A stretch of DNA of 24,280 nucleotides from NCBI GenBank assembly GCA_947631215.1, contig CANRKN010000022.1:1-24280 (forward strand), given 5' to 3'. This DNA is from an uncultured Oscillospiraceae bacterium. GTDB lineage: Bacteria; Bacillota_A; Clostridia; Oscillospirales; Oscillospiraceae. A program made the translations under genes and the position numbers. Under the pieces are notes generated by a model. That model saw nothing but the letters and a program-made list of their open reading frames with translations, was not told the origin of the DNA and did not search any database. Positions 15,601 through 21,848 of this stretch are shown piece after piece; the stretch's first letter is position 1, and each line of letters begins with the position of its first letter.

Positions 15601-15634
15601 AGAATATATCCAGCAGAAAAACGGACTGAAATAA
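9662..15634 (+). CDS. Giant (1990-aa) multi-β-barrel P-loop NTPase: Sm-like/cold-shock-like repeats, helical region, β-sandwich, NTPase, winged helix
   Basis: The protein belongs to no family I can name. At least four Sm-like modules recur, each with a DG turn and SGT/SGV strand: ~14-60 (FEDGHSASGTL), ~190-240 (LRDGAKISGTV), ~430-475 (LTDGRQVSGTL) and ~798-840 (LKDGTACSGVF). Each is followed by a GxV/GxI strand opening an OB/cold-shock-like unit, clearest at 477-540 (GTVTAYQSNNGTGFING, then FHVNNF) and in the next unit (GYGFIIP...IYFRESDI). Residues ~1070-1440 are helical; 1464-1547 look like a β-sandwich. The NTPase follows an NPYAAP...FFGREAE entry motif with Walker A GQKKCGKTS (1612-1620) and Walker B QIILFMDEF (1726-1734). 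The last ~75 residues form a winged helix. It starts at TTG behind GGGAGTG and is 53 bases ahead of a second NTPase gene. I infer an RNA-sensing or remodelling role. Confidence 0.85.
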   Translation: MQQDREYDNLNLYLLKKVIITFEDGHSASGTLTDISLERDELTLDSTAYSISTIRDIEMTGNVTYHTYAADPQKQCDIDGLYFGLNDIISDTDHSKLYFGEFSCFAACHLVFSETKICAADIRILSYSHNFYLPALTKSLYLYILQNETFIVGILEKTENEEYFVRTPSGQACPIDFDEVQDIIRLPLMNESVEITLRDGAKISGTVSAANDAIIVLIGSSVPMVKLPDVAAIRYKGTVTVNTIKLPAGTVKQVKIYLGVKEESFLCKFPFFHTKEDEAAAIEGAAATFTPGVTERSLIAKDVEVAGAEQAVSDEEQEIGIVVIAPTHTRTVGYIGREFITKTYSLFTHSSMPRGDVAFSADQLSFRIDIHSINIVRYKCSRQTVPARAHQIELVESYPVSDYAKVWIDENGAVRKMPVSVLFLDRFSSQQVSVELTDGRQVSGTLLSKNGSSLSLGGETDTASIELDDVARVFYYGTVTAYQSNNGTGFINGQYWFHVNNFIDPDQVRQLEPGVSVRFSFEVSSKGNMCAATRIEIINSTQKKGYILKFIPPKFSRKGYGFIIPSALLADRLDRNDRSGTIYFRESDIENPGTFSLNTNNCYYSVTYTEGENNTAHNIRILEELLFQKKPPKPVPDPVKVETVTEVFPIADIVQTIPAPDGPAFEYGLLITNSFGPSPGFIGPQYFNRIYDKENTYDRSQSIDFSPAEASITPARELKTNEAYLVRYVRNGTFISPSTGLEQPAIDYSYPIEIVHTYEKEQYASIRVDAGMITLKRVRNDTPAPVGGYVPELSLGESLYLKLKDGTACSGVFSGETEETYLLSDGKIIEKDSVDRLFRFGVITALDIEGGAATLNNIFDFKLIVAEPKMVSILKNQRDVVRLHVMYSCQDGKITEVCRISRECLGCLLWDAGVVTDVDSGAHNIVIDSSITHYLSVMSENVNTYVNNKTILDRAVFVKQVFHPYLGSSDAEPGLTAMAVDVRCQEEELKIQYDDGKDVYLGYRNPTIFFPVFGSSKFLSENVGQTVLVSFRTSPDLTGLEGYVEDDIDGGPDSSELVEEDSSSGIQQEPLSLLLLQREETDNVFLGQEEKLTDQEHAQRAVEQLLSKPKRLAAIKLAMECPKYDLLPNRDNLLKTEIRSRCTAIGLDANSYYGEQAFYLSTLLRYPAPARPKAKGSSRYVNNKYTNKYTNYDCLYRLFSQDFENREHLVKYVQKDRPATRTDLVTLFTRQCLQIGELVAHIVLLDKLSLDIICPLIRTNKRLADTIISYAKEIDDMISSEDVAEVIGALQERYLRDKRRFTTRTIALVGSANVCEQLKELLPNMQSRFLKLVCSDDQQRFDRLRRICEDVLDYTNKSGFSLQEQQLMNAYREAVTLEEETLSHPCKESTEFLLNSGHIDTQFNILTSVKKNISSLLDQLYQDALMPRIQCKLNQDTIQPDAKTFWLLIENGGQSDNLQPAENLHIELESFTQGFMLPKQVRLTQSRLSCGGQLSAEVEFELSGVTTGALEFGWTASFEYTTAFNEDGTTRKSVFSQESELPLQLQIDTAQAHVKNYDAVNPYAAPAHGEPLTDKQMFFGREAEKQKILGCIYTDDGTEKRFIPGSAVIIYGQKKCGKTSLANQIKNDIADDPVLSDRAILLNFGNVLDETGGEELLHRFKRNFYSMILSRFEDEIIDEHPDIVELLDDAGLEIPDLLSYNNQDTWSAQFDKFFLDFSRLDAGKHQIILFMDEFTLLCTTILSVINKDPSKASFASIPDFIKTFSQYGFIQLIIGHANMMRALDTLGVRNHTAEFAKSIEISTLDDAASRELVTKPMIDKFGFDVYGTELGKQAVDRLLELSGRWPAWLMKLCNRMFMYYKDPKKCPGTDILPRDVDAMLRDYINELLLTDFDILVREDGDNIGKMEDLTTYHYLKSAALLSFASNDRRTADSAEITRSLVRDYGYSAADIDKTRNILEARRVISVTNGGRVKINTWLLAEYIQQKNGLK
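13211..13233 (+). repeat. Tandem 11-bp direct repeat inside the giant gene
   Basis: AAATACACCAA occurs at 13211-13221 and 13223-13233, in frame (period 12), encoding a KYTNKYTN run between helices. It could be a slippage-prone site that changes linker length by four residues. Confidence 0.6.
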
Positions 15635-15687
15635 CAAATCGCTGTCCATGCGGCACCTCAAAACATATAAGAGAAAGGAAACGTGCT

Positions 15688-17580
15688 ATGCAAAAGGAAC
15701 TGTTTATTGGCCGGGAATCGGAGCTTCGCCGTTTTCGAAAGGATTTTTTCTTTGCCGGACCGGATTCATACGGACACTGCTACTCGCTCGTTGGTCTGAA
15801 CGGGATTGGCAAAACGGCCTTGATAAGGCACTTAAGTGAGGAGTTCGAGGCTGATCCGCCTGCAAATACATTCTATTTCGCGACGATCATTGAAGATGGA
15901 ATGACATTTTGGTCATTTTGGGCTGATCTGCTTGAACAGTTCTCCGAAATTATTGATGAGGAATACCTCTCTTCGCTGGCACCGCAGCCAACGAGAACAC
16001 AAGCGGCTGCCATTAGAAAAATAACGGACGCATATCAGTATATAAAGACCAATATGACAAACTTGGCCTCCGAGGACGTCCGCAGTTATCTCATGAAACA
16101 TCTGGACATATTCAAATATTACACCGCGCTTGGTGTGCGTATCCTCATTACCATTGACGAATTCGACCGAGCCGAAAAGGTGTTTAAGACTGGTCAGTTT
16201 TTCCAGCGTTTATATGATCTGGCACCAAAAGGCGTAGCAAAGGTGTTAAATCTGTCAATCATCACGATCTCCCGGCGGAGAGCGTATACCATCGCCCACG
16301 ATATGCAGGAGGGTTCCAATTTCGAGTCCGCATATCCGCCGTATATTCTGAAAGGGTTCACCGACCAAGAGCTACAGGAATACTTTGATACATACCGGGA
16401 GCTTCCCTGCGGCCTTTTGCCTGAAGATGCCCAAAAGCAGGTCCTGTACCTGTGCGGCCGCTCCCCAGGCCTGCTCATGGAAATGCGCCATGAATTTGAA
16501 TTTGTGGAGAAGCAAGACCTCGATATCGGGTCGGTTTATGCTGAGCATGGCCAGTTCATAAAAACCGCTTATAGCCGGATGATCTCTCTGATGGAGAAGT
16601 CCTTTACCGACCGCGAGCAACAGAAGCCTCTTCTGGATGTGTTTATTCAGGCTTTTGTCGGGCCAGCCTATGATGACAACTTTGACGTTGAGATGTCGCT
16701 GCTGTACGACCATGGTTTCGTCACAATGGACGATGCAGGAAATGGTATATTTGCCTATTCCGGCATAAAACTGCAGCAAAATGGAGGCAAAGAAGGTGAC
16801 CAGGCCGTATATGGGCCGATTGCGCCTTATTTTATCGAGTATATCAAACAAAATGTCCTCCCCTATGGTATTTTCGGTCTTACGGGAATGTTGACAAAAG
16901 CGGAACAGCTGGTCCGGGAAGTCATCGAAAAGGAGATGCGGGCCGCCTTTCCCAACACATGGGAGGATATAGTAAACAACTACGCAGAGAAGAAGGATAT
17001 TTACCTTGAGACGCTGCAGCTGCGGGCATTGCAGAACGACTTTGTATCGAGCAGCATATCCAAACTGAACGTCATCTCATTCAAAGAATACTACTACATC
17101 ATCAAAGATCACTGGGATCTGTTTTCCAAGTATTTTACCGGCTACCCCAGCAAAAACGCGCTGTTTTCTGCCATGTCCATGCTGAGCGACAGCCGGAATG
17201 ATTCCGCCCACTTGAATCTTGTCGTATACAACGGAGAGAACAAACGCAAGCTCAGAGAGACCTGCAGTTTCTTTATTTCATGTCTTGAGCGTGGCCCGGT
17301 ATCTTCTGAGGATGAGAATAATGAGCTGCCTACCGAAGAGCAGATCGATCTGTTAGTCGGCGGATCCGCGGTGATCACATTTTGCTGCCAGGCGATAAAA
17401 ATGCCGAAGGGAAACCTTAGGGGCATTATCAAAGAGTACAGTTTTCCCGCGGGCGTAGCGCAAAGAAAGCTGGACGCCTTTGGCTTCACCAGTGAACCGC
17501 AGGTCGGAGACGAGTTCACGGCAGTAGTCGAAAGATGGGACTCTAACGCAAAGATGTTCAATCTAAGAGCTCCATACTAA
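15688..17580 (+). CDS. P-loop (STAND/AAA-like) NTPase with a C-terminal candidate HEPN ribonuclease domain
   Basis: A 630-aa protein; ATG 15688 follows GAAAGGAA, and the longer frame to 15589 lies inside the giant gene. It starts with the STAND-type entry motif LFIGRESELRRF, then Walker A GLNGIGKT (36-43) and Walker B RILITIDEFD (151-160), a basic sensor-like stretch (IITISRRRAY), a lid with LCGRSPGLLMEM, and a winged helix (~330-390). Residues ~400-540 are helical and contain ALFSAMSMLSDSRNDSAHLN: R503-N504-x3-H508 fits the HEPN RNase motif (Rx4-6H with a polar residue after Arg), and the setting resembles Swt1-type HEPN domains. The last ~80 residues look like a small OB-type barrel. Its NTPase resembles that of the upstream giant protein. 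No terminator lies before attR. I infer an NTP-gated RNase effector paired with the giant protein. Confidence 0.82.
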   Translation: MQKELFIGRESELRRFRKDFFFAGPDSYGHCYSLVGLNGIGKTALIRHLSEEFEADPPANTFYFATIIEDGMTFWSFWADLLEQFSEIIDEEYLSSLAPQPTRTQAAAIRKITDAYQYIKTNMTNLASEDVRSYLMKHLDIFKYYTALGVRILITIDEFDRAEKVFKTGQFFQRLYDLAPKGVAKVLNLSIITISRRRAYTIAHDMQEGSNFESAYPPYILKGFTDQELQEYFDTYRELPCGLLPEDAQKQVLYLCGRSPGLLMEMRHEFEFVEKQDLDIGSVYAEHGQFIKTAYSRMISLMEKSFTDREQQKPLLDVFIQAFVGPAYDDNFDVEMSLLYDHGFVTMDDAGNGIFAYSGIKLQQNGGKEGDQAVYGPIAPYFIEYIKQNVLPYGIFGLTGMLTKAEQLVREVIEKEMRAAFPNTWEDIVNNYAEKKDIYLETLQLRALQNDFVSSSISKLNVISFKEYYYIIKDHWDLFSKYFTGYPSKNALFSAMSMLSDSRNDSAHLNLVVYNGENKRKLRETCSFFISCLERGPVSSEDENNELPTEEQIDLLVGGSAVITFCCQAIKMPKGNLRGIIKEYSFPAGVAQRKLDAFGFTSEPQVGDEFTAVVERWDSNAKMFNLRAPY

Positions 17581-17600
17581 TAAGCGCGGGTTTGCCCTTT

Positions 17601-17624
17601 GTATCTTTAACTATGCGTCAGCTC
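17601..17624 (+). other. attR: right arm of the element plus shared core
   Basis: The arm GTATCTTTAACTATGCGTC (17601-17619) ends with the first C of the CAGCTC core (17619-17624); coding sequence of the interrupted gene resumes at 17620 in frame. The arm lies 20 bases after the stop codon of the last cargo gene. Confidence 0.82.
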
Positions 17625-18315
17625 TCAGCCGTACATAGAGAGCGCTTTCAGTGTACGGCCCACCGGGGCCACGCTCCTGTATACGGACGTGGACGTGGAT
17701 GAGATCAGCTTCAACCGCGGCTACTATACCGTGGATGTGACCTATTTTTACGAGGTCACCGGCGTGACCTTCCCGGGGGAGAACCCGGTGAACGGTCTTT
17801 GCGTTTTCAACAAGCGGGTCATGCTCTTCGGCTCCGAGGGCTCCGCCAAGGTGTTCAGCTCCGACGGGACCTTTGCCGACAGCTATTCCCAGCCCATCGC
17901 CGTGGTGGAGTGCGTGGACCCCATCGCCCTGAACATGAAGGTTGTGGAGTCCTGCCCCACCGGCCTGATGGCCGACGTGTCGGCCATCCCCCCGGCCATC
18001 CTGGCCCACTTCGGGGAGAGCCTGGTCCTGACCGACGGCGCCCGCATTCTGCTGGCCACCCTGGGCCAGTTCTCCATTGTGCGCCTGGAGCGGGACAGCC
18101 AGCTGGTGGTGCCGGTTTACGACTACTGCCTGCCCGACAAGGACTGCGTCTCCGGCTCAGAGGACGATCCCTGCACGCTCTTCAGCAGGATCAGATTCCC
18201 CGTAGAAGAATTTTTCCCGCCCGACAGCATCGAGGCCGCGGAGGATTACCGGGCCGCCATCCAGAATCTCAACGGCATGCCCTCCCCCGCCGTCAATCCC
18301 AACGCGAACAATTGA
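17620..18315 (+). pseudogene. 3' fragment (231 aa) of the gene split by the element
   Basis: The frame from 17620 reads SSQPYIESAFSVRPTGATLL, then DVDVDEISFNRGYYTVDVTY, and continues without a stop to TGA at 18313-18315. It joins the 37-codon fragment at 4672-4782 in the same phase. In the integrated state there is no ribosome site at the junction; a GTG at 17689 could in principle start a shortened product. The body is β-rich with conserved-looking Cys and Pro (VVESCPTG, YDYCLPDKDCVSGSEDD) and ends in a Pro/Asn tail; there is no signal peptide or membrane segment. I do not know its function. The preserved 231-codon frame argues that the insertion is recent or that the gene is still used after excision. 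Confidence 0.8.
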
Positions 18316-18327
18316 CCAGCCACGCAA

Positions 18328-18359
18328 AAGTCCCCGGCTCCGCCAGGAGCCGGGGACTT
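18328..18359. terminator. Bidirectional terminator between convergent genes
   Basis: A perfect 14-bp stem (18328-18341 with 18346-18359) and loop GCCA lie just past the split gene's stop. On the minus strand the stem is followed by a short T run (TTTT), so it serves best for the acyltransferase gene ending at 18371. Confidence 0.85.
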
Positions 18360-18370
18360 GTATCGTTCTG

Positions 18371-19036
18371 TCACAGCAAGCTCTTGGGCACGATGTTGTT
18401 CTGGGCCTTGAAGATGCTGTTTGCCGGGACGGTGCCACGGACGGAGGAAAGGGGATAGATGTTGCTGTCCCGGCCGATGACGGTGCCGGGATTGAGAACG
18501 CTGCCGCAGCCCACCTCTACTCTGTCGCCCAGCATGGCCCCCACCTTTTTCCGGCCGGTGGCCATGGTCTCCTTCCCGTCGTGGATGACCACCAGGGTCT
18601 TGTCGCTTTTCACGTTGGAGGTGACGCTGCCTGCGCCCATGTGGGCCTTGTAGCCCAGGATGGAGTCGCCTACGTAGTTATAATGGGGCACTTGGACGTT
18701 ATCGAAGAGAATGACGTTTTTCAGCTCCGTGGAGTTGCCCACCACGCATTTCTCCCCCACCAGGGCATTGCCCCGGATGAAGGCGCACTGACGCACCTCC
18801 GTGCCGTGGCCGATGATGCAGGGGCCCTTGATGTACGCGGTGGCGAACACCGTGGCGTCCTTCGCGATCCACACATCCTCCGCCGGGTGGTCGTATTCCT
18901 CTGCCGGGAGCGCGGCGCCCAGCGCCAGGATGAAGTCCCCGATGCCCGCCAGGGCCTCCCAGGGATATCTCGTCTTCTCCAGCAGCGGCCGCGCCGCGGT
19001 GTGAGAAAGGTCAAATAGCTCCATGGTCCCGATCAT
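18371..19036 (-). CDS. Left-handed β-helix (hexapeptide) acyltransferase, probable glucosamine-1-phosphate N-acetyltransferase-like protein
   Basis: A 221-aa protein lacking a nucleotidyltransferase domain. Residues 1-60 are helical; from ~70 to ~205 it shows hexapeptide-repeat turns typical of a left-handed β-helix (AYIKGPCIIGHGTEV, GNALVGEKCVVGNSTEL, GAMLGDRVEVGCGSVLNPGT, VIGRDSNIYP). This is the GlmU C-terminal type, with HYNYVGDSILGYKAHMGAGS resembling the GlmU active-site segment. Its ATG overlaps the glmM stop by four bases (ATGA), with the ribosome site GGAGG inside glmM. With GlmM making glucosamine-1-phosphate, acetylation of that product is the obvious role. Annotators often call such proteins UDP-GlcNAc pyrophosphorylase, which the missing N-terminal domain does not support. 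Confidence 0.85.
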   Translation of the reverse strand: MIGTMELFDLSHTAARPLLEKTRYPWEALAGIGDFILALGAALPAEEYDHPAEDVWIAKDATVFATAYIKGPCIIGHGTEVRQCAFIRGNALVGEKCVVGNSTELKNVILFDNVQVPHYNYVGDSILGYKAHMGAGSVTSNVKSDKTLVVIHDGKETMATGRKKVGAMLGDRVEVGCGSVLNPGTVIGRDSNIYPLSSVRGTVPANSIFKAQNNIVPKSLL

Positions 19037-20388
19037 TTGCGAACCTCCACAAGATATCCCTTCTTCTCCATAACGGCGATGATGCGGTCCACGCTCTGCT
19101 CGCACAGCGCAGGTTCCGACGCCTCCGCCATGACCCGCAGCACCGGCTCCGTGCCGCTCTTTCTGAGGAGCACCCGGCCGTTGCCGGCCAGCTCCTCTTC
19201 CACTTTGGCCGCCTCGGCCTGTACGTCCGCGTCCGCCAACGTGACCTCCTTATCTGTCACCACCACGTTTTTCAGCACCTGGGGATACATGGTCACCGGC
19301 GCCGCCAGGGCGGACAGGGGCAGGTTGGTGCGTATCAACACCTGCATCACCATGATGGCGGTGATGAGCCCGTCACCGGAGCGGGCATACTTGCGGAAGA
19401 TGATGTGGCCGGACTGCTCCCCGCCGATGAGGTGGCCGTTCTGCTTCATGTTCTCATAGACGTACCTATCGCCCACGGCGGTCTTTTCATAGCCGATGCC
19501 GGCGGCGTCCAGGGCCTTGTACAGCCCCAGGTTGGACATGACCGTGGTCACCACGGTGTTGTCTGGCAGCTGGCCGTGCTCCTTCATGTACTTGGCGCAG
19601 ATGTACATGATCTTGTCGCCGTTGACCACCTCGCCCCGCTCGTCCACGGCCAGGCACCGGTCCCCGTCCCCGTCGAAGGCGAAGCCGCAGTCCACCTGGC
19701 CCTGCCGGACCAGCTCCTGGAGCCGCTCTATGTGGGTGGAGCCGCAATGGTCGTTGATGTTGAGGCCGTCGGGCCGGTCGCTGATGACCTTCACCTTGGC
19801 CCCCAGGGCCGTGAACACCGCCCGGGCGATCATCCAGGTGCTGCCGTTGGCGCAGTCCAGGGCGACGACCCTGTCCTCGAAGGGGCAGTCGGCCAGGCTC
19901 GCCAGCATTCCTATGTACCGGTTCCGGCCGGAGTAGAAGTCCACCGTGCAGCCGATCTTCTCTTTTGTGGCGTAGGGCAGCTCCGGTATCTTTCCGTCTA
20001 TGTACTGCTCGATGGCGTCCTGGAGAGCGTCGTCCATCTTCTCCCCCTCGCCGTTTAAGAGCTTGATGCCGTTATCGTAGTAGGGGTTGTGGCTGGCGGA
20101 TATCATCACGCCGCAGTCAAAGCCCTCCGAGCGGGTGATATAGGCCACGCAGGGCGTGGTGGTCACGTGCAGCAGATAGGCGTCCGCGCCGGAGGCGGTG
20201 ATGCCCGCCGCCAGGGCGTTTTCATACATATAGCTGCTGCGCCGGGTGTCCTTTCCGATGACGATGCGGGCCTTGCGGCTCTGCCCATAGTGCCAGCCCA
20301 GATACCGCCCTATCTGAAAGGCATGGACGGGATTTAAGTCCACATTGGCCTCGCCCCGGAAGCCGTCCGTTCCGAAGTATTTTCCCAT
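19033..20388 (-). CDS. glmM: Phosphoglucosamine mutase
   Basis: A 451-aa protein of the α-D-phosphohexomutase family that interconverts glucosamine-6-phosphate and glucosamine-1-phosphate in peptidoglycan precursor synthesis. It opens with MGKYFGTDGFRGEAN and has the phosphoserine loop MISASHNPYYDNG (catalytic S99), the metal-binding loop FDGDGDR (D239, D241, D243), a sugar-binding GGEQSGHI and the phosphate-binding RKSGTEPVLRVM near the end. Length and all four motifs are complete. ATG 20388 follows GGAGGGA. It is translationally coupled to the β-helix acyltransferase gene. Confidence 0.97.
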   Translation of the reverse strand: MGKYFGTDGFRGEANVDLNPVHAFQIGRYLGWHYGQSRKARIVIGKDTRRSSYMYENALAAGITASGADAYLLHVTTTPCVAYITRSEGFDCGVMISASHNPYYDNGIKLLNGEGEKMDDALQDAIEQYIDGKIPELPYATKEKIGCTVDFYSGRNRYIGMLASLADCPFEDRVVALDCANGSTWMIARAVFTALGAKVKVISDRPDGLNINDHCGSTHIERLQELVRQGQVDCGFAFDGDGDRCLAVDERGEVVNGDKIMYICAKYMKEHGQLPDNTVVTTVMSNLGLYKALDAAGIGYEKTAVGDRYVYENMKQNGHLIGGEQSGHIIFRKYARSGDGLITAIMVMQVLIRTNLPLSALAAPVTMYPQVLKNVVVTDKEVTLADADVQAEAAKVEEELAGNGRVLLRKSGTEPVLRVMAEASEPALCEQSVDRIIAVMEKKGYLVEVRK

Positions 20389-20453
20389 GATGCTCCCTCC
20401 TTACAAAGAAGCCGGCGCGCATGTTCCGCCGCCGGCCGCGGCATACTACCGCT

Positions 20454-21134
20454 ATGCTGAAAGTCATTGTATTCAACAGCGCCGTCATATATGCCGCGCT
20501 CATTCTTTTTATGCGGGTGATGGGCAAACGCCAGCTGGGGGAGCTGGAGCCCTCGGAGCTCATCGTCACCGTGCTCATCTCCGAGGCCGCCGCCACCCCC
20601 ATCACCAGCCCGGAAAAGCCCCTCTGGTACGGCCTGGCGCCCGTCGTCGTGCTGTTCACGCTGGAGCTCATACTGTCTCTCGGCATGGCCAAGAGCGTGA
20701 AGATACGCCAGCTCCTCGCCGGCAAGCCGGCCCTTCTCATCGTCCACGGACGCATAGATGAGACCCAGATGCGCCGCAACCGCTTCACCCCGGACGAGCT
20801 GGCCGAGGCGCTGCGCAGTCAGGGCGCATTGGATCTCAACGAGGTGGAGTATGCCATTCTGGAGACGGACGGAAAGCTGAACGTGGTGTTCTCGCCGGAG
20901 AACCGGCCTGTCACCGCGGGGCAGATGGGCCTGTCCCCCCAGGACACGGGCTATCCCCTCATCGTCATTAATGAGGGGCGGGTGCTGTCCCAAAACCTGC
21001 GCATCCTGGGAAAGGACGAAAAGTGGCTGGAAAAGGAGCTACGGAAAAACAAGCTCGCCTCCCCCAAGGATGTCTATATCATGACTGTGGACATGGCGGG
21101 CGGGGTGTTTCTCTCCCCGCGGGAAGGACGTTAA
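20454..21134 (+). CDS. DUF421 (YetF-like) membrane protein
   Basis: A 226-aa DUF421 protein. It has an N-terminal membrane part with two to three segments ([40 protein letters not shown]) and the signature [20 protein letters not shown], followed by a cytosolic part with the family's [12 protein letters not shown] and [20 protein letters not shown]. YetF-type proteins are found in many spore-formers; their function is unclear. I chose ATG 20454 by homology to the usual MLK start; an in-frame ATG at 20421 also exists, and neither has a good ribosome site. Its stop overlaps the nrdR stop on the other strand by four bases. Confidence 0.88.
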   Translation: MLKVIVFNSAVIYAALILFMRVMGKRQLGELEPSELIVTVLISEAAATPITSPEKPLWYGLAPVVVLFTLELILSLGMAKSVKIRQLLAGKPALLIVHGRIDETQMRRNRFTPDELAEALRSQGALDLNEVEYAILETDGKLNVVFSPENRPVTAGQMGLSPQDTGYPLIVINEGRVLSQNLRILGKDEKWLEKELRKNKLASPKDVYIMTVDMAGGVFLSPREGR

Positions 21135-21601
21135 GCCTTTTCGTTCGTCTTGTCCCCCAGGAGCTTTGTCAATTCCTCCATGAAGGTGTTGATGTCCTTA
21201 AACTGGCGGTAGACGCTGGCGAAGCGGACATAGGAGACCTCGTCCACGTTCTTCAGCTGCTCCATGACCATATCGCCGATCTCGGCGGTGGACACCTCCC
21301 GCTCCAGGGCGCTCTGCAGCTCCGTCTCGATGCCGTCGGCGATGGACTCGATCTTGTCCAGGGGCACGGTCCGCTTCTCGCAGGCCCGGACCATGGAGTT
21401 TATCAGCTTCACCTTGTCGAAGGTCTGGCGGCTGCCGTCCCGCTTCACCACCACCAGGGGCATGCGCTCCACCTTCTCATAGGTGGTGAACCGCTTGGCG
21501 CACATCAGGCACTCCCGCCGCCGGCGGATGGTGCTGCCCTCGTCTGCCGGGCGGGAGTCGATGACCTTGCTCTCGCCGTAGCCGCAATAGGGACACTTCA
21601 T
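21131..21601 (-). CDS. nrdR: Transcriptional repressor NrdR
   Basis: A 156-aa protein with the full NrdR layout: a zinc ribbon (C3, C6, C31, C34; [18 protein letters not shown] and [17 protein letters not shown]) and an ATP-cone (residues ~49-139; [20 protein letters not shown]). NrdR senses dATP/ATP and represses ribonucleotide reductase genes through NrdR boxes. No such box or reductase gene is visible in this window, so its targets are elsewhere. It is convergent with DUF421 and divergent from the Sir2 gene. Confidence 0.97.
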   Translation of the reverse strand: MKCPYCGYGESKVIDSRPADEGSTIRRRRECLMCAKRFTTYEKVERMPLVVVKRDGSRQTFDKVKLINSMVRACEKRTVPLDKIESIADGIETELQSALEREVSTAEIGDMVMEQLKNVDEVSYVRFASVYRQFKDINTFMEELTKLLGDKTNEKA

Positions 21602-21656
21602 GTTTCTTTCCTCCGCTTCTCTTTCTTCCCCGGCCTGTCCGGATTTGATTTACATA

Positions 21657-21685
21657 ATTATACCACAGCATACGCAAGATTGCTA
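21657..21685 (-). promoter_or_regulatory. Probable nrdR promoter
   Basis: On the minus strand a perfect TATAAT (21657-21662) stands 17 bases from TAGCAA (21680-21685). The -35 is weak, but position and spacing fit a start some 50 bases upstream of the ATG. Confidence 0.5.
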
Positions 21686-21764
21686 CCAAAATATTTGCCG
21701 GAACGCAAAAAATCGTTCCTTTTTCCAAATAATTCTTAATTTCCCCCACGGCCGCTTGTTTTTA

Positions 21765-21793
21765 TTGAAAATCTGTCCGGGATATACTATAAT
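21765..21793 (+). promoter_or_regulatory. Promoter of the Sir2-glycosyltransferase operon
   Basis: TTGAAA (21765-21770), 17 bases, TATAAT (21788-21793), 55 bases ahead of the Sir2 ATG. Confidence 0.8.
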
Positions 21794-21806
21794 AAGTTGA
21801 TTTAGT

Positions 21807-21825
21807 GCCGGTAATTTTTACCGGC
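21807..21825 (+). promoter_or_regulatory. Leader hairpin ahead of the Sir2 gene
   Basis: GCCGGTAA (21807-21814) pairs perfectly with TTACCGGC (21818-21825) around a TTT loop, 8 bases before the AAAGGAG ribosome site. It lies at the start of the transcript and could affect stability or translation; it lacks a T tract and is not a terminator. Confidence 0.5.
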
Positions 21826-21848
21826 GGCTCAGGAAAGGAGCGGCAGGC

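Larger units (their letters stand above)
4788..17624. mobile_element. Integrative element (large serine recombinase type), about 12.84 kb, inserted in a protein-coding gene
   Basis: The two junctions share CAGCTC (4782-4787 and 17619-17624), and inside them lie inverted 19-mers matching at 18 of 19 positions (4791-4809 and 17601-17619). The interrupted reading frame resumes exactly at the right copy. A large serine recombinase gene starts the left end, with its stop only a few bases from the attL arm. The cargo is visibly less GC-rich than the flanks and contains no conjugation or replication genes that I recognise, so it is a small integrative or cargo element rather than a full conjugative one. 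I placed the limits after the left core and at the end of the right core; the true crossover could differ by a base or two. Confidence 0.88.

Noticed and set aside
4788..17624. Insertion sequence, conjugative element or prophage
   Set aside because: No transposase, relaxase, VirB4, replication, capsid or lysis genes are seen; only a serine recombinase with cargo.
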